A stretch of 64,000 nt of DNA from contig RXKB01000004.1 in the NCBI GenBank assembly GCA_003963225.1, positions 1-64,000 on the forward strand. The letters run 5' to 3'. The notes beneath the pieces are model-generated. The model worked only from the letters and a program-made list of their open reading frames with translations. It ran no database searches and had not been told where the DNA came from. The DNA comes from Candidatus Babelota bacterium. GTDB taxonomy: Bacteria > Babelota > Babeliae > Babelales > Vermiphilaceae. Positions 17,221 to 25,786 of the stretch are shown here, in pieces (the stretch's first letter is position 1; each line of letters begins with the position of its first letter). The translations under genes were made by a program, and so were the position numbers.

Positions 17221-18336
17221 CTATTGTATAAGATATTTTGACACTTCCCATTGGTTATTTTGAAAATGATGCCATAAAACATATATATTTTTGTGATTAT
17301 CTATAATGGCATCAGCTATCACCCAATAATAATTTGATTTTGTTATAAAAGAAAAGGTTTTGTTATTAACATTTATTTTAACTATAAAATCATTATACAC
17401 TAATATAAGTTTACTATTTTGATTATCATAATCTATTTTAAACGGTGTTTTATATAATAAAAAAGTATCAATATTTTTATTTTTTTTATAAATTATTTCT
17501 GAAAGCTGTATTGTTTTAAAAAGGTCTATTCTATGTTCTGCTTTATTATTATTGGTCGTTGTAATATGTTGAAAAATATCAATCTTTTTGTACCGATCAT
17601 TATAAATGGCTATTCGATCACCTTCAATCCAGCAAGCCGGTAAAAACGAATTTTTAATAAGCGGTACAGAAAAAACATTTTTGTCGATTACAAAATCATG
17701 GACATCTTTTTTTAATAGCAATGATTTTGAGTGTGGACCAAACTCAAAGCCTATGTATATATCAAGCATATTTTTATTGAAAAGCTGCTTTTTTGCCCAA
17801 ACAGCATGTTTATTTTCGTAATGTAATAAAAAGCTTTTTGATATTTCTTTTATTTTTTCAAATCCACCGGGAGGAACAATTTGCCAAAAACGTATGTTGG
17901 GATAGGTTGATTGAGTAACAATAACATTATTTTCAGAGAAAAGACTTATTATTGGTTTATTGTGTAAACTATTTGTTTGAACAGGTGGGATATTATTTAA
18001 TTGATGATTGTTTAAAGAAATTTTATTGTTTACAACTACGTCTTTATTAAGTCCTGTGTTAATACTATCCCGAAAAAAGGTTGCTTGTGTTGTTTGAGCT
18101 TTGATTGTTGCATTTTGATTTTGGAAATGAGCAACCGAAACCTGCACGAAAAAATGATTGTTTGCTGGATTTTTAAAAAGTATATCAATGCTGTTTAATG
18201 CATTATTTAGAACAGTTTTTTTCATGGTAACTAATGTACAATCTAGTGGCAAGCCTTGGATTATTGCGTTACCAGATATAAAACTGCTTTGCCACAGGCC
18301 ATATAGCAGTAAAAGATACTGTTTTTTTAAAAGCAT
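17221..18336 (-). CDS. Secreted propeller-like protein (paralogue of 18351)
   Basis: The protein has 371 residues; ATG 18336 follows AAGGG. A signal peptide is followed by a beta-rich sequence with repeated short hydrophobic strands separated by Asn/Lys turns, such as 'NNVIVTQSTYPNIRFWQI', 'LILVYNDFIVKIN' and 'KNIYVLWHHFQNNQW'. Matching segments occur in the same order in the neighbouring gene, so the two are paralogues. Repeating strand units with a Trp/Phe end suggest a beta-propeller, but no WD40 or other signature is clear. It lies 14 bp downstream of its paralogue, so they are likely co-transcribed. Function unknown. Confidence 0.7.
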   Translation of the reverse strand: MLLKKQYLLLLYGLWQSSFISGNAIIQGLPLDCTLVTMKKTVLNNALNSIDILFKNPANNHFFVQVSVAHFQNQNATIKAQTTQATFFRDSINTGLNKDVVVNNKISLNNHQLNNIPPVQTNSLHNKPIISLFSENNVIVTQSTYPNIRFWQIVPPGGFEKIKEISKSFLLHYENKHAVWAKKQLFNKNMLDIYIGFEFGPHSKSLLLKKDVHDFVIDKNVFSVPLIKNSFLPACWIEGDRIAIYNDRYKKIDIFQHITTTNNNKAEHRIDLFKTIQLSEIIYKKNKNIDTFLLYKTPFKIDYDNQNSKLILVYNDFIVKINVNNKTFSFITKSNYYWVIADAIIDNHKNIYVLWHHFQNNQWEVSKYLIQ

Positions 18337-18350
18337 TTGACTATACCCTT

Positions 18351-19772
18351 TTATTCATTGGTGTTTTCTAATGAAATAGATTCCATAGTGTACGATTTAC
18401 TATTGCCATCTTTTTGTTGTTTTATTAGCCACAGTGTATTGCCATTTACACAAGTGGTATGAATAACCGATCGACTTTTGGGAGCTTTACTTTTTTCAAG
18501 CGAAAAAATAGGATTACTTTGTTTGGAAGGTTTGAGATTAGACTCAAGCTGCATTGAAACTATTTCATCTTCATAAACTAATAGTACTTTGTTTTCAATA
18601 TAATAGATCTGCTTTGCCACTTTAAAAGCAAGTTCTTCTGGCAAATCTTCCCTTTTAATAACCGTTTCTTTTATTTCAGATTCTGTTTTTTGTGTATGTA
18701 TTAGCGATCTACTCCGCTGATCGTATACTAAAGCATCACCATTGTTATTTATTGCGCCAATATACGGACTGGTGTCTTCTTTTTTATACGCACCAATTTT
18801 GTTTTGGCTTAAAATATCTGCCATATCATCAATATATTTAACATAAAGCTCATTGCCAAAAAGAATGGTTGATTCTTCAAGAATAAGGCATTTGTTATAG
18901 TACAAAATAGTATTTTTGGCTTTGTATTCTGCTTCTGGATCAACTACTTTAGTGCCACGTGCAACATCGCCACGAATAGTAGTGGGCTTTTTAATATCAT
19001 CAACAGCAAAAAAACGTATATTACCAGCTGTAGACTGAGAAAGCACAAAATTATCATCTACAAAAAGATTTTCAATTGGCGTTTTATGGGCATCTTGTAC
19101 TTTATAAGGCGGCTGATTATTACTGTCAAAATCATATAAAAAAATAACCGATTCTGTATCTTCAGACTTTCCTATTAAGCTTTTTGTTTCCTTTTTGTAA
19201 AAAGTAGCGATAGCAAGTTTTTTTTGATACACCGCTATATCATTAATTAAAGGCGTAACATCTTTAAATATTTTTGTCTCTGTTACAGGCATTAAAAATT
19301 CAGACAAGGTATTGCCATTAAACTGTTTAAGTACAAATTTGTCATCCCCACTTTCTTTGCAAAGCAGTATTACCGAGCCATTTTGTAAGGCTACTATTTT
19401 TTTAACATCGGTGATTTGGTCAAGAGGTATACTATTTTTTTCTTTTTTTACAGGTATTTGTGTCCTTAATGAATAAGTTGATTCTGTTGTAGGTACTGTT
19501 GGCTTATTTATTACAGCTTCAGTTTTTTCTTTATTTGCTAGTTTTGCTTTTTTTTCTTCAACTATTTTTTCAAGGGTTTCTATTTTTTGGAGTAATTTTT
19601 TTTTTGCTTCTTCATCAATATTTCCCCTATATAACTTTATCTTTTCAGAGCTTATTTCACGATTAATTTGAACAATGGTTTGTGTATTCCATTTTTTTAT
19701 ATAGCCTTCTAGGTCTTCCATTCCAAATACATTAAAACATATACTCATTAATATCAAACATATAATTTTCAT
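18351..19772 (-). CDS. Secreted coiled-coil plus propeller-like protein
   Basis: The protein has 473 residues. ATG 19772 is chosen because AAGGA is correctly placed; a TTG six codons upstream is less likely. A signal peptide ('ICFNVFG') is followed by a charged coiled-coil segment (about 20-85, 'KKKLLQKIETLEKIVEEKK') and then a beta-rich domain. That domain contains 'DNFVLSQSTAGNIRFFAV', 'IYYIENKVLLVYEDEIVSM' and 'NTLWLIKQQKDGN'. It matches the downstream paralogue in order, but the coiled coil is unique to this copy. A secreted scaffold or interaction protein is possible; function unknown. Confidence 0.7.
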   Translation of the reverse strand: MKIICLILMSICFNVFGMEDLEGYIKKWNTQTIVQINREISSEKIKLYRGNIDEEAKKKLLQKIETLEKIVEEKKAKLANKEKTEAVINKPTVPTTESTYSLRTQIPVKKEKNSIPLDQITDVKKIVALQNGSVILLCKESGDDKFVLKQFNGNTLSEFLMPVTETKIFKDVTPLINDIAVYQKKLAIATFYKKETKSLIGKSEDTESVIFLYDFDSNNQPPYKVQDAHKTPIENLFVDDNFVLSQSTAGNIRFFAVDDIKKPTTIRGDVARGTKVVDPEAEYKAKNTILYYNKCLILEESTILFGNELYVKYIDDMADILSQNKIGAYKKEDTSPYIGAINNNGDALVYDQRSRSLIHTQKTESEIKETVIKREDLPEELAFKVAKQIYYIENKVLLVYEDEIVSMQLESNLKPSKQSNPIFSLEKSKAPKSRSVIHTTCVNGNTLWLIKQQKDGNSKSYTMESISLENTNE

Positions 19773-19790
19773 ACTATTCCTTGTTTTCAA

Positions 19791-20241
19791 TATATTGATA
19801 AAACAATAGCTTTTTGTATGTTACGTTTGCAATAATTTTTAAATCAATTTATTGATTTGATAAAGGCAATGTTATTAAAAACTGAGATTAACATTACCAG
19901 TATTGCTATACTTTTATATGCCATAGATTATTTATTGATTTTTCATGTTTCAATGATTAGCATTTTTATATTTTGCATCTTTTTTTGAGATAAAAATGTT
20001 TTCTTTTTTTCAAAACAACAAAACTATTTTTATATTTTTTTGCTGTGGTTACCAGAGTTGTATTTCACTCCAAAAATACCTCTGGCAGAGTGTTTTGGAA
20101 TAATGTTGTTTTTACATTTTGTGTTGAAGTGTATTTTTTTTGCACAAGAAAAAGTAGAAAAATTTGTCAAATATTGATTTTTATTTCTGAACTAAGGTAC
20201 TCTAATAATTGAAGTAAATGGTGTATACCAAAAACCTAACT
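19791..20241. other. Gene-poor AT-rich leader upstream of the histone-like gene
   Basis: About 450 bp have no convincing reading frame. Around 20050-20095 there are overlapping short inverted repeats (CCAGAG/CTCTGG, CACTC/GAGTG, CCAAAA/TTTTGG) that could form alternative hairpins in an RNA. I do not recognise a known ncRNA. The promoter of the histone-like gene is probably in the last 100 bp, but no clear consensus is present. Confidence 0.4.
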
Positions 20242-20255
20242 AAGGAGAAGTGACC

Positions 20256-20660
20256 ATGTCAGAAATGCTAAAAGTTGCTGAAGAGCTTACCAAGAAAAAG
20301 CCAGCTCGCCGTAAAGCGTCTTCAAAGAAAAAAGCAACATCAACACGCAAAAAGGTGGCCAAAAAAGCAGCTCCAAAGCGCAAAGCAACTGCCAAAAGGG
20401 CCGCTCCTAAACGTAAGGCAGCAAAAAAAGCAGCTCCAAAAAGACGTACTGCAAAACGGGCTACAGCAAAGCGTAAAACAGTAAAAAGAGCAGCCCCAAA
20501 ACGCCGTACAGCTGCTAAAAAAACAACTGCTCGCCGCAAACCAGCAGCAAAAAAATCTGCCTCAAGCAGTACAGCTAAAAAAAGAGTAGCAAAGCGTCGC
20601 ATGACCGTTGTTAAAAAACGTGCATCCAGCCACAGACATCACAGTAAAAGACATGCTTAA
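20256..20660 (+). CDS. Histone H1-like lysine/alanine-rich DNA-binding protein
   Basis: The protein has 134 residues. ATG 20256 is preceded by a strong AAGGAGAAG at 20242-20250; an in-frame GTG at 20250 lies inside that site. After a short N-terminal helix ('SEMLKVAEELTKKKP') the protein is a string of Lys/Arg/Ala/Pro repeats such as 'KKAAPKRKATAKRAAPKRKA'. This resembles the C-terminal tail of histone H1 and bacterial H1-like proteins (Chlamydia Hc, AlgP/BpH families). Such proteins condense or protect DNA. A Ser/His/Arg-rich end ('SSHRHHSKRHA') is distinctive. The G+C content is above the local average because of Ala, Arg and Pro codons. A bidirectional terminator follows. Confidence 0.9.
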   Translation: MSEMLKVAEELTKKKPARRKASSKKKATSTRKKVAKKAAPKRKATAKRAAPKRKAAKKAAPKRRTAKRATAKRKTVKRAAPKRRTAAKKTTARRKPAAKKSASSSTAKKRVAKRRMTVVKKRASSHRHHSKRHA

Positions 20661-20668
20661 AATAGTAA

Positions 20669-20702
20669 AAAGAAGGATGAGTAGCGATATTCATCCTTCT
20701 TT
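20669..20702. terminator. Terminator between the histone-like and EamA genes
   Basis: A 12-bp stem (20669-20680 with 20691-20702) is followed by a T tract on the plus strand, and by an A-rich/T-rich mirror on the minus strand. The 3' arm contains the stop codon of the convergent EamA gene, so the same hairpin may serve both genes. Confidence 0.8.
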
Positions 20703-22016
20703 TTTTTCTTGCATATAAAATAATAGTAAACTTACGCTTATTCCAATAAATGATGGTATAAAACCTTTTGGTAGTGACTCATCTAAAAAAACATAGCCCA
20801 TTAAAGAAGCTATTAATGGAATACTGCCTCCTGCAAAAGCCAATAATGTTGCTGAGTATTGTTTCAATAGATAACTATATAAACTATATCCAATCAAATG
20901 ACAAGCAAAAACCAGCCACCCAATGTATAATAAAATAGTTATCCAATAAGCAAAAGATGTTGGCACCAACAAAGAAACCCATGCAAATAAGTGATCATGT
21001 TCATTTGGTTGCCATACTGTTGGTTGAATAGCTTGATAAGACCCATCTGGCAATGAGTTTGTAAGCCACATTAATAAAAAACTTATTAAACAAATTACTA
21101 AAAAGCCAAAAAGAGTATGAAAAAAAATGGCATATTTTTGTTGAAGTGATTGATTAGGGCGACATAATGAATAGTATAAAGTAGATAGTGAAATAAGACC
21201 AAATGAAAATAATAATGGTATAGTTTTTATTGTCCATGCAATAAACATATGCAGTCCACTTAAAAGTCCTGCGCCAAAAAGACCAATACCATTAACCAGT
21301 AATAAACTATACTTTTTTTCTACTAACATATGCTGAATCAACAGCCAGCCCCATGCGGCCAAACCAACGGAGATGAGTAAGGCAAGTTCTGGTATAAAAG
21401 ATACTGTTTGATTAGGGAACATAGCAGGTATCTTACTTAATAGTACAAAAATCAAAAAGGTTGAGCTCAATGCTAAAACCCACTGGTTGCGAGTGAGTTT
21501 TTTTTTCCACGTAATAAAAAAACCTATTGCTATGCCACAAGACCCTATTATTTTTTCTACAACATGCGAAAGTTTGAAAATAGCCTCTGGCAAGGCGTTT
21601 TCAGTGCCATGTTCAAGGATGGGCAATAAAGAAGTAAAACCAAAAAATAGTGCTATCCATTGAAAAGGTGATATCTTTTTTTTAAATGCAATATAAGCAA
21701 TGCACGCAGTAAAAAGAGGCATTAAATTGTATATTAGGCAAGATTTTGACGATGAAATAAATTGAAGTGACCAGTTGTCTAAAATGAATGCTCCGTAAAA
21801 CGGCACAAGCATTATGAAAAAAAATAGGTGCCAATCTTCTATTGGCACGTATAATGATTGGCGATCTTTTTTGAAAAGGTATGCAAGAAAGCAGCCTCCA
21901 CTTATTAAAAATCTTATAGTTAGTAAAAAAAGTGGTGAAACATACCAAAGCGCAGCTTTTGAAAAAGTAAAAGTACTTGCCATAAGTATATTGAAAAATA
22001 AAATTAATATGATCAT
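20691..22016 (-). CDS. EamA/DMT-family membrane transporter
   Basis: The protein has 441 residues with about 10-12 hydrophobic segments spread along it. The N-terminal half matches the EamA pattern: 'ASTFTFSKAALWYVSPLFLL', 'RFLISGGCFL', and 'LQFISSSKSCLIYNLMPLF'. The C-terminal half repeats it, with 'LLKQYSATLLAFAGGSIPL' and 'LDESLPKGFIPSFIGISV'. This family exports or imports small metabolites across the inner membrane. It is longer than the usual roughly 300 residues because of an extra central membrane region (about 170-330). It is the last gene of the minus-strand run, 8 bp after ymdB. Substrate unknown. Confidence 0.85.
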   Translation of the reverse strand: MIILILFFNILMASTFTFSKAALWYVSPLFLLTIRFLISGGCFLAYLFKKDRQSLYVPIEDWHLFFFIMLVPFYGAFILDNWSLQFISSSKSCLIYNLMPLFTACIAYIAFKKKISPFQWIALFFGFTSLLPILEHGTENALPEAIFKLSHVVEKIIGSCGIAIGFFITWKKKLTRNQWVLALSSTFLIFVLLSKIPAMFPNQTVSFIPELALLISVGLAAWGWLLIQHMLVEKKYSLLLVNGIGLFGAGLLSGLHMFIAWTIKTIPLLFSFGLISLSTLYYSLCRPNQSLQQKYAIFFHTLFGFLVICLISFLLMWLTNSLPDGSYQAIQPTVWQPNEHDHLFAWVSLLVPTSFAYWITILLYIGWLVFACHLIGYSLYSYLLKQYSATLLAFAGGSIPLIASLMGYVFLDESLPKGFIPSFIGISVSLLLFYMQEKKEG

Positions 22017-22024
22017 GTTTGTTT

Positions 22025-22858
22025 TTATCTCTTGTTTTCTTCAACCATTACAGTGATGTCGTTATCTACAATACGTATTCGTTCAATAGCTTTTGCTCGA
22101 CCGGTTACCGCGTCTACAGTGACTACAATGCCGCATAATACCAGTGGCAAATGAGTATCAACTTCAAATTTGGTTGGCATTTGAGAAATAAAGTTTTGTA
22201 TAACTTGCTCTTTTTTCATGCCAAGCATACCATTTAACGATCCGGCCATGCCAAGATCGGTTATAAAAGCGGTACCTCCTGGCAAAATTCGTTCATCTGC
22301 CGTTTGCACGTGGGTATGGGTCCCAAAAACGCAACTAACTTTACCATCTAAAAAATGCGCAACTCCCATTTTTTCTGCTGTTGTTTCTGCATGTATGTCG
22401 ACAAATATACAGTTAGTTTTTTGTTGCAAATAGGGAATAAGCGACTCTGCTGATTTAAATGGGCAGGAAAGAAGCTCCCTCATGAACACCCTGCCTTGAA
22501 TATTAATAACCCCTATCGTTATTCCTGATTGAGTAGTAAAAGTAAGAGCCCCTGTACCAGGGGCTGTAGAAGGAAAGTTTGCAGGACGTATAAGATCTTT
22601 TTTGGTATCGAGGTACGTATAAATATCTTTATTTTGAAAAATGTGATTACCAGAAGTAATCATGTCAACATCGTGATGCTGGAAAAAGTGGACATTTTTA
22701 GTGCTAATGCCCCTGCCTGTTGCACAGCTATTTTCGCCGTTAACAATAATGCCATCAAGTTGATACTCTGCTTTTAATTTTGCTATATGTTTTTGAAATA
22801 TGGCCCTTCCAGCGCTGCCAACCACATCACCAAAACAACCAATTTTAATATCTTTCAT
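22025..22858 (-). CDS. ymdB: YmdB-type metallophosphoesterase
   Basis: The protein has 277 residues from ATG 22858, which follows GGTGA and lies 4 bp after the rny stop; a longer frame to 22903 would overlap rny. Metal-binding motifs of this phosphodiesterase family are present: 'GDVVGSAGR', 'VNGENSCATGRG', 'TSGNHIF', 'DIHAETTAEKMG' and 'GTHTHVQTADE'. YmdB of Bacillus hydrolyses 2',3'-cyclic nucleotides and affects development. The rny-ymdB order is conserved in many bacteria. It acts in the cytoplasm. Confidence 0.93.
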   Translation of the reverse strand: MKDIKIGCFGDVVGSAGRAIFQKHIAKLKAEYQLDGIIVNGENSCATGRGISTKNVHFFQHHDVDMITSGNHIFQNKDIYTYLDTKKDLIRPANFPSTAPGTGALTFTTQSGITIGVINIQGRVFMRELLSCPFKSAESLIPYLQQKTNCIFVDIHAETTAEKMGVAHFLDGKVSCVFGTHTHVQTADERILPGGTAFITDLGMAGSLNGMLGMKKEQVIQNFISQMPTKFEVDTHLPLVLCGIVVTVDAVTGRAKAIERIRIVDNDITVMVEENKR

Positions 22859-22862
22859 AAGT

Positions 22863-24422
22863 TCACCGTGCATATTCGATTGAACGGACTTCACGGATAA
22901 CATTGACTTTTATTTGTCCCGGAAAGTTCATTTCTTCTTCGATTTTTTTAGCAATACTGCGGGCTAATATCATTGATTGCTCATCATCAAGCAGCGACTC
23001 TTCAACAATAATACGAATTTCCCGACCTGCTTGCAGTGCATAAGCTTTTTTAACGCCCGAAAAAGTATTTGCTATTTCTTCTAGTTTTTCTAGCCTTTTA
23101 ATATACGCAGTTAATGTTTCTCTGCGAGCGCCTGGTCGAGAAGCTGAAATAGTATCGGCTATGCATACAATTATAGCATATAAACTGGTAAAAGGCACTT
23201 CTTCATGATGAGCTGCAATAGCATTGACAATAATATGGTTTTCACCGCACCGTTTTGCAATGTCTGCACCAATTTGTGCATGGGGACCTTCAACTTCGGC
23301 AGTTACGGCTTTGCCAATGTCATGAAAAATGCCTGCCCTGAGGGCAATCGCACCTTCAAGGCCAAGTTCTTCGGCAATCATGCGAGCAAAAAGCGCAACT
23401 TCTTTGCAATGAACTAATACATTTTGAGAAAAACTTGTTCTAAAATGCAGTCTTCCTAAATTAGTAATCATTTCAGGATGCACACTTTGCAAGTTAAACT
23501 CAAGGACAGCATTCTTACCCATTTCTTGTACGATTTCTTCTACTTCTTTTTCAAACTGTATTACGGTTTCTTCGATACGTGTTGGATTAATACGCCCATC
23601 ATTTACAAGCTTTTCAAGTGTTCTTTTTGCGATTTCTCGGCGAATGGGATTAAACCCTGAAATGGTAATATCTGGCGTGTCTCCAATAATAAACTCCATG
23701 CCGGTAGCCATTTCTAAAGCTTTTATATTGCGTCCTTCTTTGCCTATAATACGGCCTTTCATATCTTCACTTGGCAAATGTACAATGCCTGAAGAACCTT
23801 CCATGACTTCATCTGCAGAATATCTTTGCATAGCAGTTAATAAAATGCGAATAGCACGTTCTTTTGCTGTTTGTTTGCTTTCTTCTTCTACTTTTTGAAT
23901 CCACTTTTGGCAGGTTAATTGTACTTCTGACTCGAGACTATTCAGTAAAGTGGTGCGCGCTTCTTCTTTGCTCATGTTTGCTACGTGCTCAAGCTTTACA
24001 ATAAGTTCACTAGTCATATGTTTTAAGCGTGCATCGTTGATGCGTAAGACATCTTCTGTTCTTAATAGTGTGCGTTCTTTCTGCTGTAACTCACGTCTCA
24101 TTTCATCTATTTGAAGTTCTTTTTGATCGATCATCTCTGCTCTTGAAGCAAGCTTTGATTGCAGTCTGTCAAGTTCAATGCGATCTTTTTTAAGCTCTAA
24201 TTCAAAGTCTTTACGTTTACGGTACAGTTCATCTTTTAATTTTATAGAAGATTCTCTACGTTCAGTTTCTAATTCATGCTTTATATGATTTATTTTTTCC
24301 TCTGCATGTTTTAACAGAGATTTAGCATGGTTTGTTTTTTTATAAGCAAAAACGAGCAAACATAATGAAAAAATAGTTAGGGTTAGTAATACTGCTATGG
24401 TTAATAGGATAACACTTACCAT
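22863..24422 (-). CDS. rny: Ribonuclease Y
   Basis: The protein has 519 residues, the usual length. RNase Y is the membrane-anchored endoribonuclease that starts mRNA decay. It has an N-terminal membrane helix (about 1-25), a long coiled coil (about 30-200), a KH domain with 'GRIIGKEGRNIKALEMATG', and an HD domain with 'RAGIFHDIGKAV' and the later 'AHHEE'. ATG 24422 follows AAGGAAG. It precedes ymdB and follows zapA, as in many genomes. Confidence 0.95.
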   Translation of the reverse strand: MVSVILLTIAVLLTLTIFSLCLLVFAYKKTNHAKSLLKHAEEKINHIKHELETERRESSIKLKDELYRKRKDFELELKKDRIELDRLQSKLASRAEMIDQKELQIDEMRRELQQKERTLLRTEDVLRINDARLKHMTSELIVKLEHVANMSKEEARTTLLNSLESEVQLTCQKWIQKVEEESKQTAKERAIRILLTAMQRYSADEVMEGSSGIVHLPSEDMKGRIIGKEGRNIKALEMATGMEFIIGDTPDITISGFNPIRREIAKRTLEKLVNDGRINPTRIEETVIQFEKEVEEIVQEMGKNAVLEFNLQSVHPEMITNLGRLHFRTSFSQNVLVHCKEVALFARMIAEELGLEGAIALRAGIFHDIGKAVTAEVEGPHAQIGADIAKRCGENHIIVNAIAAHHEEVPFTSLYAIIVCIADTISASRPGARRETLTAYIKRLEKLEEIANTFSGVKKAYALQAGREIRIIVEESLLDDEQSMILARSIAKKIEEEMNFPGQIKVNVIREVRSIEYAR

Positions 24423-24492
24423 GATACTTCCTTGTTTAAAAAAGTTTTAATCACGAAAATACTCTAAGTGTTTATCTTATTAAGGATGTTGC

Positions 24493-24786
24493 TCAGAACG
24501 AATCTAACATGTGCAATGTTTGATCAATTTTATGTATCAGTACCTGTTGACTAGCTGCTTGATTGTTTGACTCTAAATGAGAAACATGTAAAGAGTGAGC
24601 TAGTTTAATTGCTGTTAATACAGCAATTAAACTAATATCTTTAGATCCTGTTTTTGCAGAAATATCATGCATATGCATATCAACAAGCTGGGCAACATTT
24701 GATACTGTTTCAAGTGAGTCATCACTTTTCAAGGTGTACTCTTGGCCAAAAATAGTCACTTTGTACTGTTTGCATTGAGTGCTCAT
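24493..24786 (-). CDS. zapA: Cell division protein ZapA
   Basis: The protein has 97 residues. The N-terminal 'KQYKVTIFGQEYTLKSDDS' and 'VAQLVDMHMHDI' match the ZapA fold, and 'DISLIAVLTAIKLAHSLH' starts its C-terminal coiled coil. ZapA binds FtsZ and bundles protofilaments at the Z ring. The ATG overlaps the upstream stop as ATGA, so the two genes are translationally coupled. Its place before rny matches the common zapA-rny order. Confidence 0.88.
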   Translation of the reverse strand: MSTQCKQYKVTIFGQEYTLKSDDSLETVSNVAQLVDMHMHDISAKTGSKDISLIAVLTAIKLAHSLHVSHLESNNQAASQQVLIHKIDQTLHMLDSF

Positions 24787-25100
24787 TGTTCATTTTCACG
24801 TTCGATCAGAGCATCGATACTCTTGATTAAATCATCAACTACCAGTTTTGCTAAAGATTTTTCTTCGCTTAAATCGTGCAGTTGTTTATTTTCTTTTTGA
24901 GTAAGTTCCTCTAAAGATTTTATTTGAGTAATAAGCTCAGCATTATGTTCAGCAAAATTAGTATTTTCAGCCTTTGCCAAATTTAATTCTTCTTTCAATA
25001 CGTCAACATCTTTTTTCAAAAGCGTATTTTTTTTTGCGAGTTCAGCTGCCATATTGATAAGTTTGTTTACGCGATCTTCAAGCACTTCGAGTATTTTCAT
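24783..25100 (-). CDS. Small coiled-coil protein, ZapB-like
   Basis: The protein has 105 residues. ATG 25100 is chosen because GTGAGG stands at ribosome-site distance; an in-frame GTG at 25112 is the site itself. Almost the whole protein is heptad coiled coil ('KILEVLEDRVNKLINMAAEL', 'LKKDVDVLKEELNLAKAEN'). Size, coiled coil and ATGA coupling to zapA suggest a ZapB-like division partner. Sequence alone cannot confirm this, since any coiled coil looks similar. Confidence 0.75.
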   Translation of the reverse strand: MKILEVLEDRVNKLINMAAELAKKNTLLKKDVDVLKEELNLAKAENTNFAEHNAELITQIKSLEELTQKENKQLHDLSEEKSLAKLVVDDLIKSIDALIERENEQ

Positions 25101-25103
25101 TAT

Positions 25104-25150
25104 AGGCCTCACTTGTTAATAAACTAACAACTCAGGCCTAAGTTTATTAA
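25104..25150. promoter_or_regulatory. Nested inverted repeats between rplT and the coiled-coil gene
   Basis: A 10-bp inverted repeat (25116-25125 with 25141-25150) surrounds or overlaps two copies of the palindrome AGGCCT (25104-25109 and 25134-25139). There is no T tract on the minus strand after the stem, so it is not a classical terminator. It could attenuate or process the transcript between the ribosomal and division genes. One AGGCCT copy also overlaps the ribosome-site region of the coiled-coil gene. Confidence 0.4.
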
Positions 25151-25166
25151 TTGTTTTAAGCCAATG

Positions 25167-25523
25167 TCAAGAGTGTGCTTTTTCTACAAGAGAAGCTATC
25201 TTTTTAAAGCCTTCTGGTTCTAATATGGACAGCTGTGAAAGCATTTTTCTATTGAGCTGAATATTAGCAATCTTTAATCTGTGTATAAACACATTGTAAG
25301 ACATGCCATACTGACGAGAAGCAGCACCAACGCGAGTAATAAATAACGATCGCATATCTCGTTTTTTCAACCTGCGACTTTTAAAAGCGAACGCCCAAGC
25401 GCGCATTAATGTTTCATGAGCGCGACGGTAAATATTTTTTCTTTGTTGCCAAAATCCTTTAGTCAATTTAAATAACTTTTTGTGTCTACGATGAGTTACA
25501 ACACCGCGTTTTACACGTGACAT
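25167..25523 (-). CDS. rplT: 50S ribosomal protein L20
   Basis: The protein has 118 residues, full length for L20. Diagnostic segments are 'MSRVKRGVVTHRRHKK', 'LTKGFWQQRKNIYRRAHETL', 'KRDMRSLFITRVGAASRQYG' and 'MSYNVFIHRLKIANIQLNRK'. L20 binds 23S rRNA during early large-subunit assembly. It lies in the infC-rpmI-rplT cluster, 46 bp after rpmI. In some bacteria L20 represses this operon through mRNA binding; I see no clear mimic structure here. Confidence 0.97.
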   Translation of the reverse strand: MSRVKRGVVTHRRHKKLFKLTKGFWQQRKNIYRRAHETLMRAWAFAFKSRRLKKRDMRSLFITRVGAASRQYGMSYNVFIHRLKIANIQLNRKMLSQLSILEPEGFKKIASLVEKAHS

Positions 25524-25569
25524 ATGTTTTCCAATCCAAATATGTAAGGTTAAATGGGTAAGTAAATAA

Positions 25570-25770
25570 TTAATAAGGTAATAAAGCTAAAACGTTTTTG
25601 GCATCTACAGCGCTAATATAACACTGTGAGCGCAATTGTCGTTTTCTTTTTGGGTCTTTATGAGTAAGAAGATGTCTTCTATAAGCACGCCCGCGTTTTA
25701 CTAATGTTTTTTTACCTTTTGTTTTTTTGAATCTTTTTTTAGCTGAAGAGTTTGTTTTTAATTTATACAT
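25570..25770 (-). CDS. rpmI: 50S ribosomal protein L35
   Basis: The protein has 66 residues, the standard length. The typical L35 sequence is present: 'KLKTNSSAKKRFKKTKGKK', 'RGRAYRRHLLTHKDPKRKRQ' and a C-terminal 'LLPY'. It is a large-subunit protein encoded between infC and rplT, in the conserved order, with a short 16-bp gap after infC. Confidence 0.96.
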   Translation of the reverse strand: MYKLKTNSSAKKRFKKTKGKKTLVKRGRAYRRHLLTHKDPKRKRQLRSQCYISAVDAKNVLALLPY

Positions 25771-25786
25771 AATAAATCCAATATGC

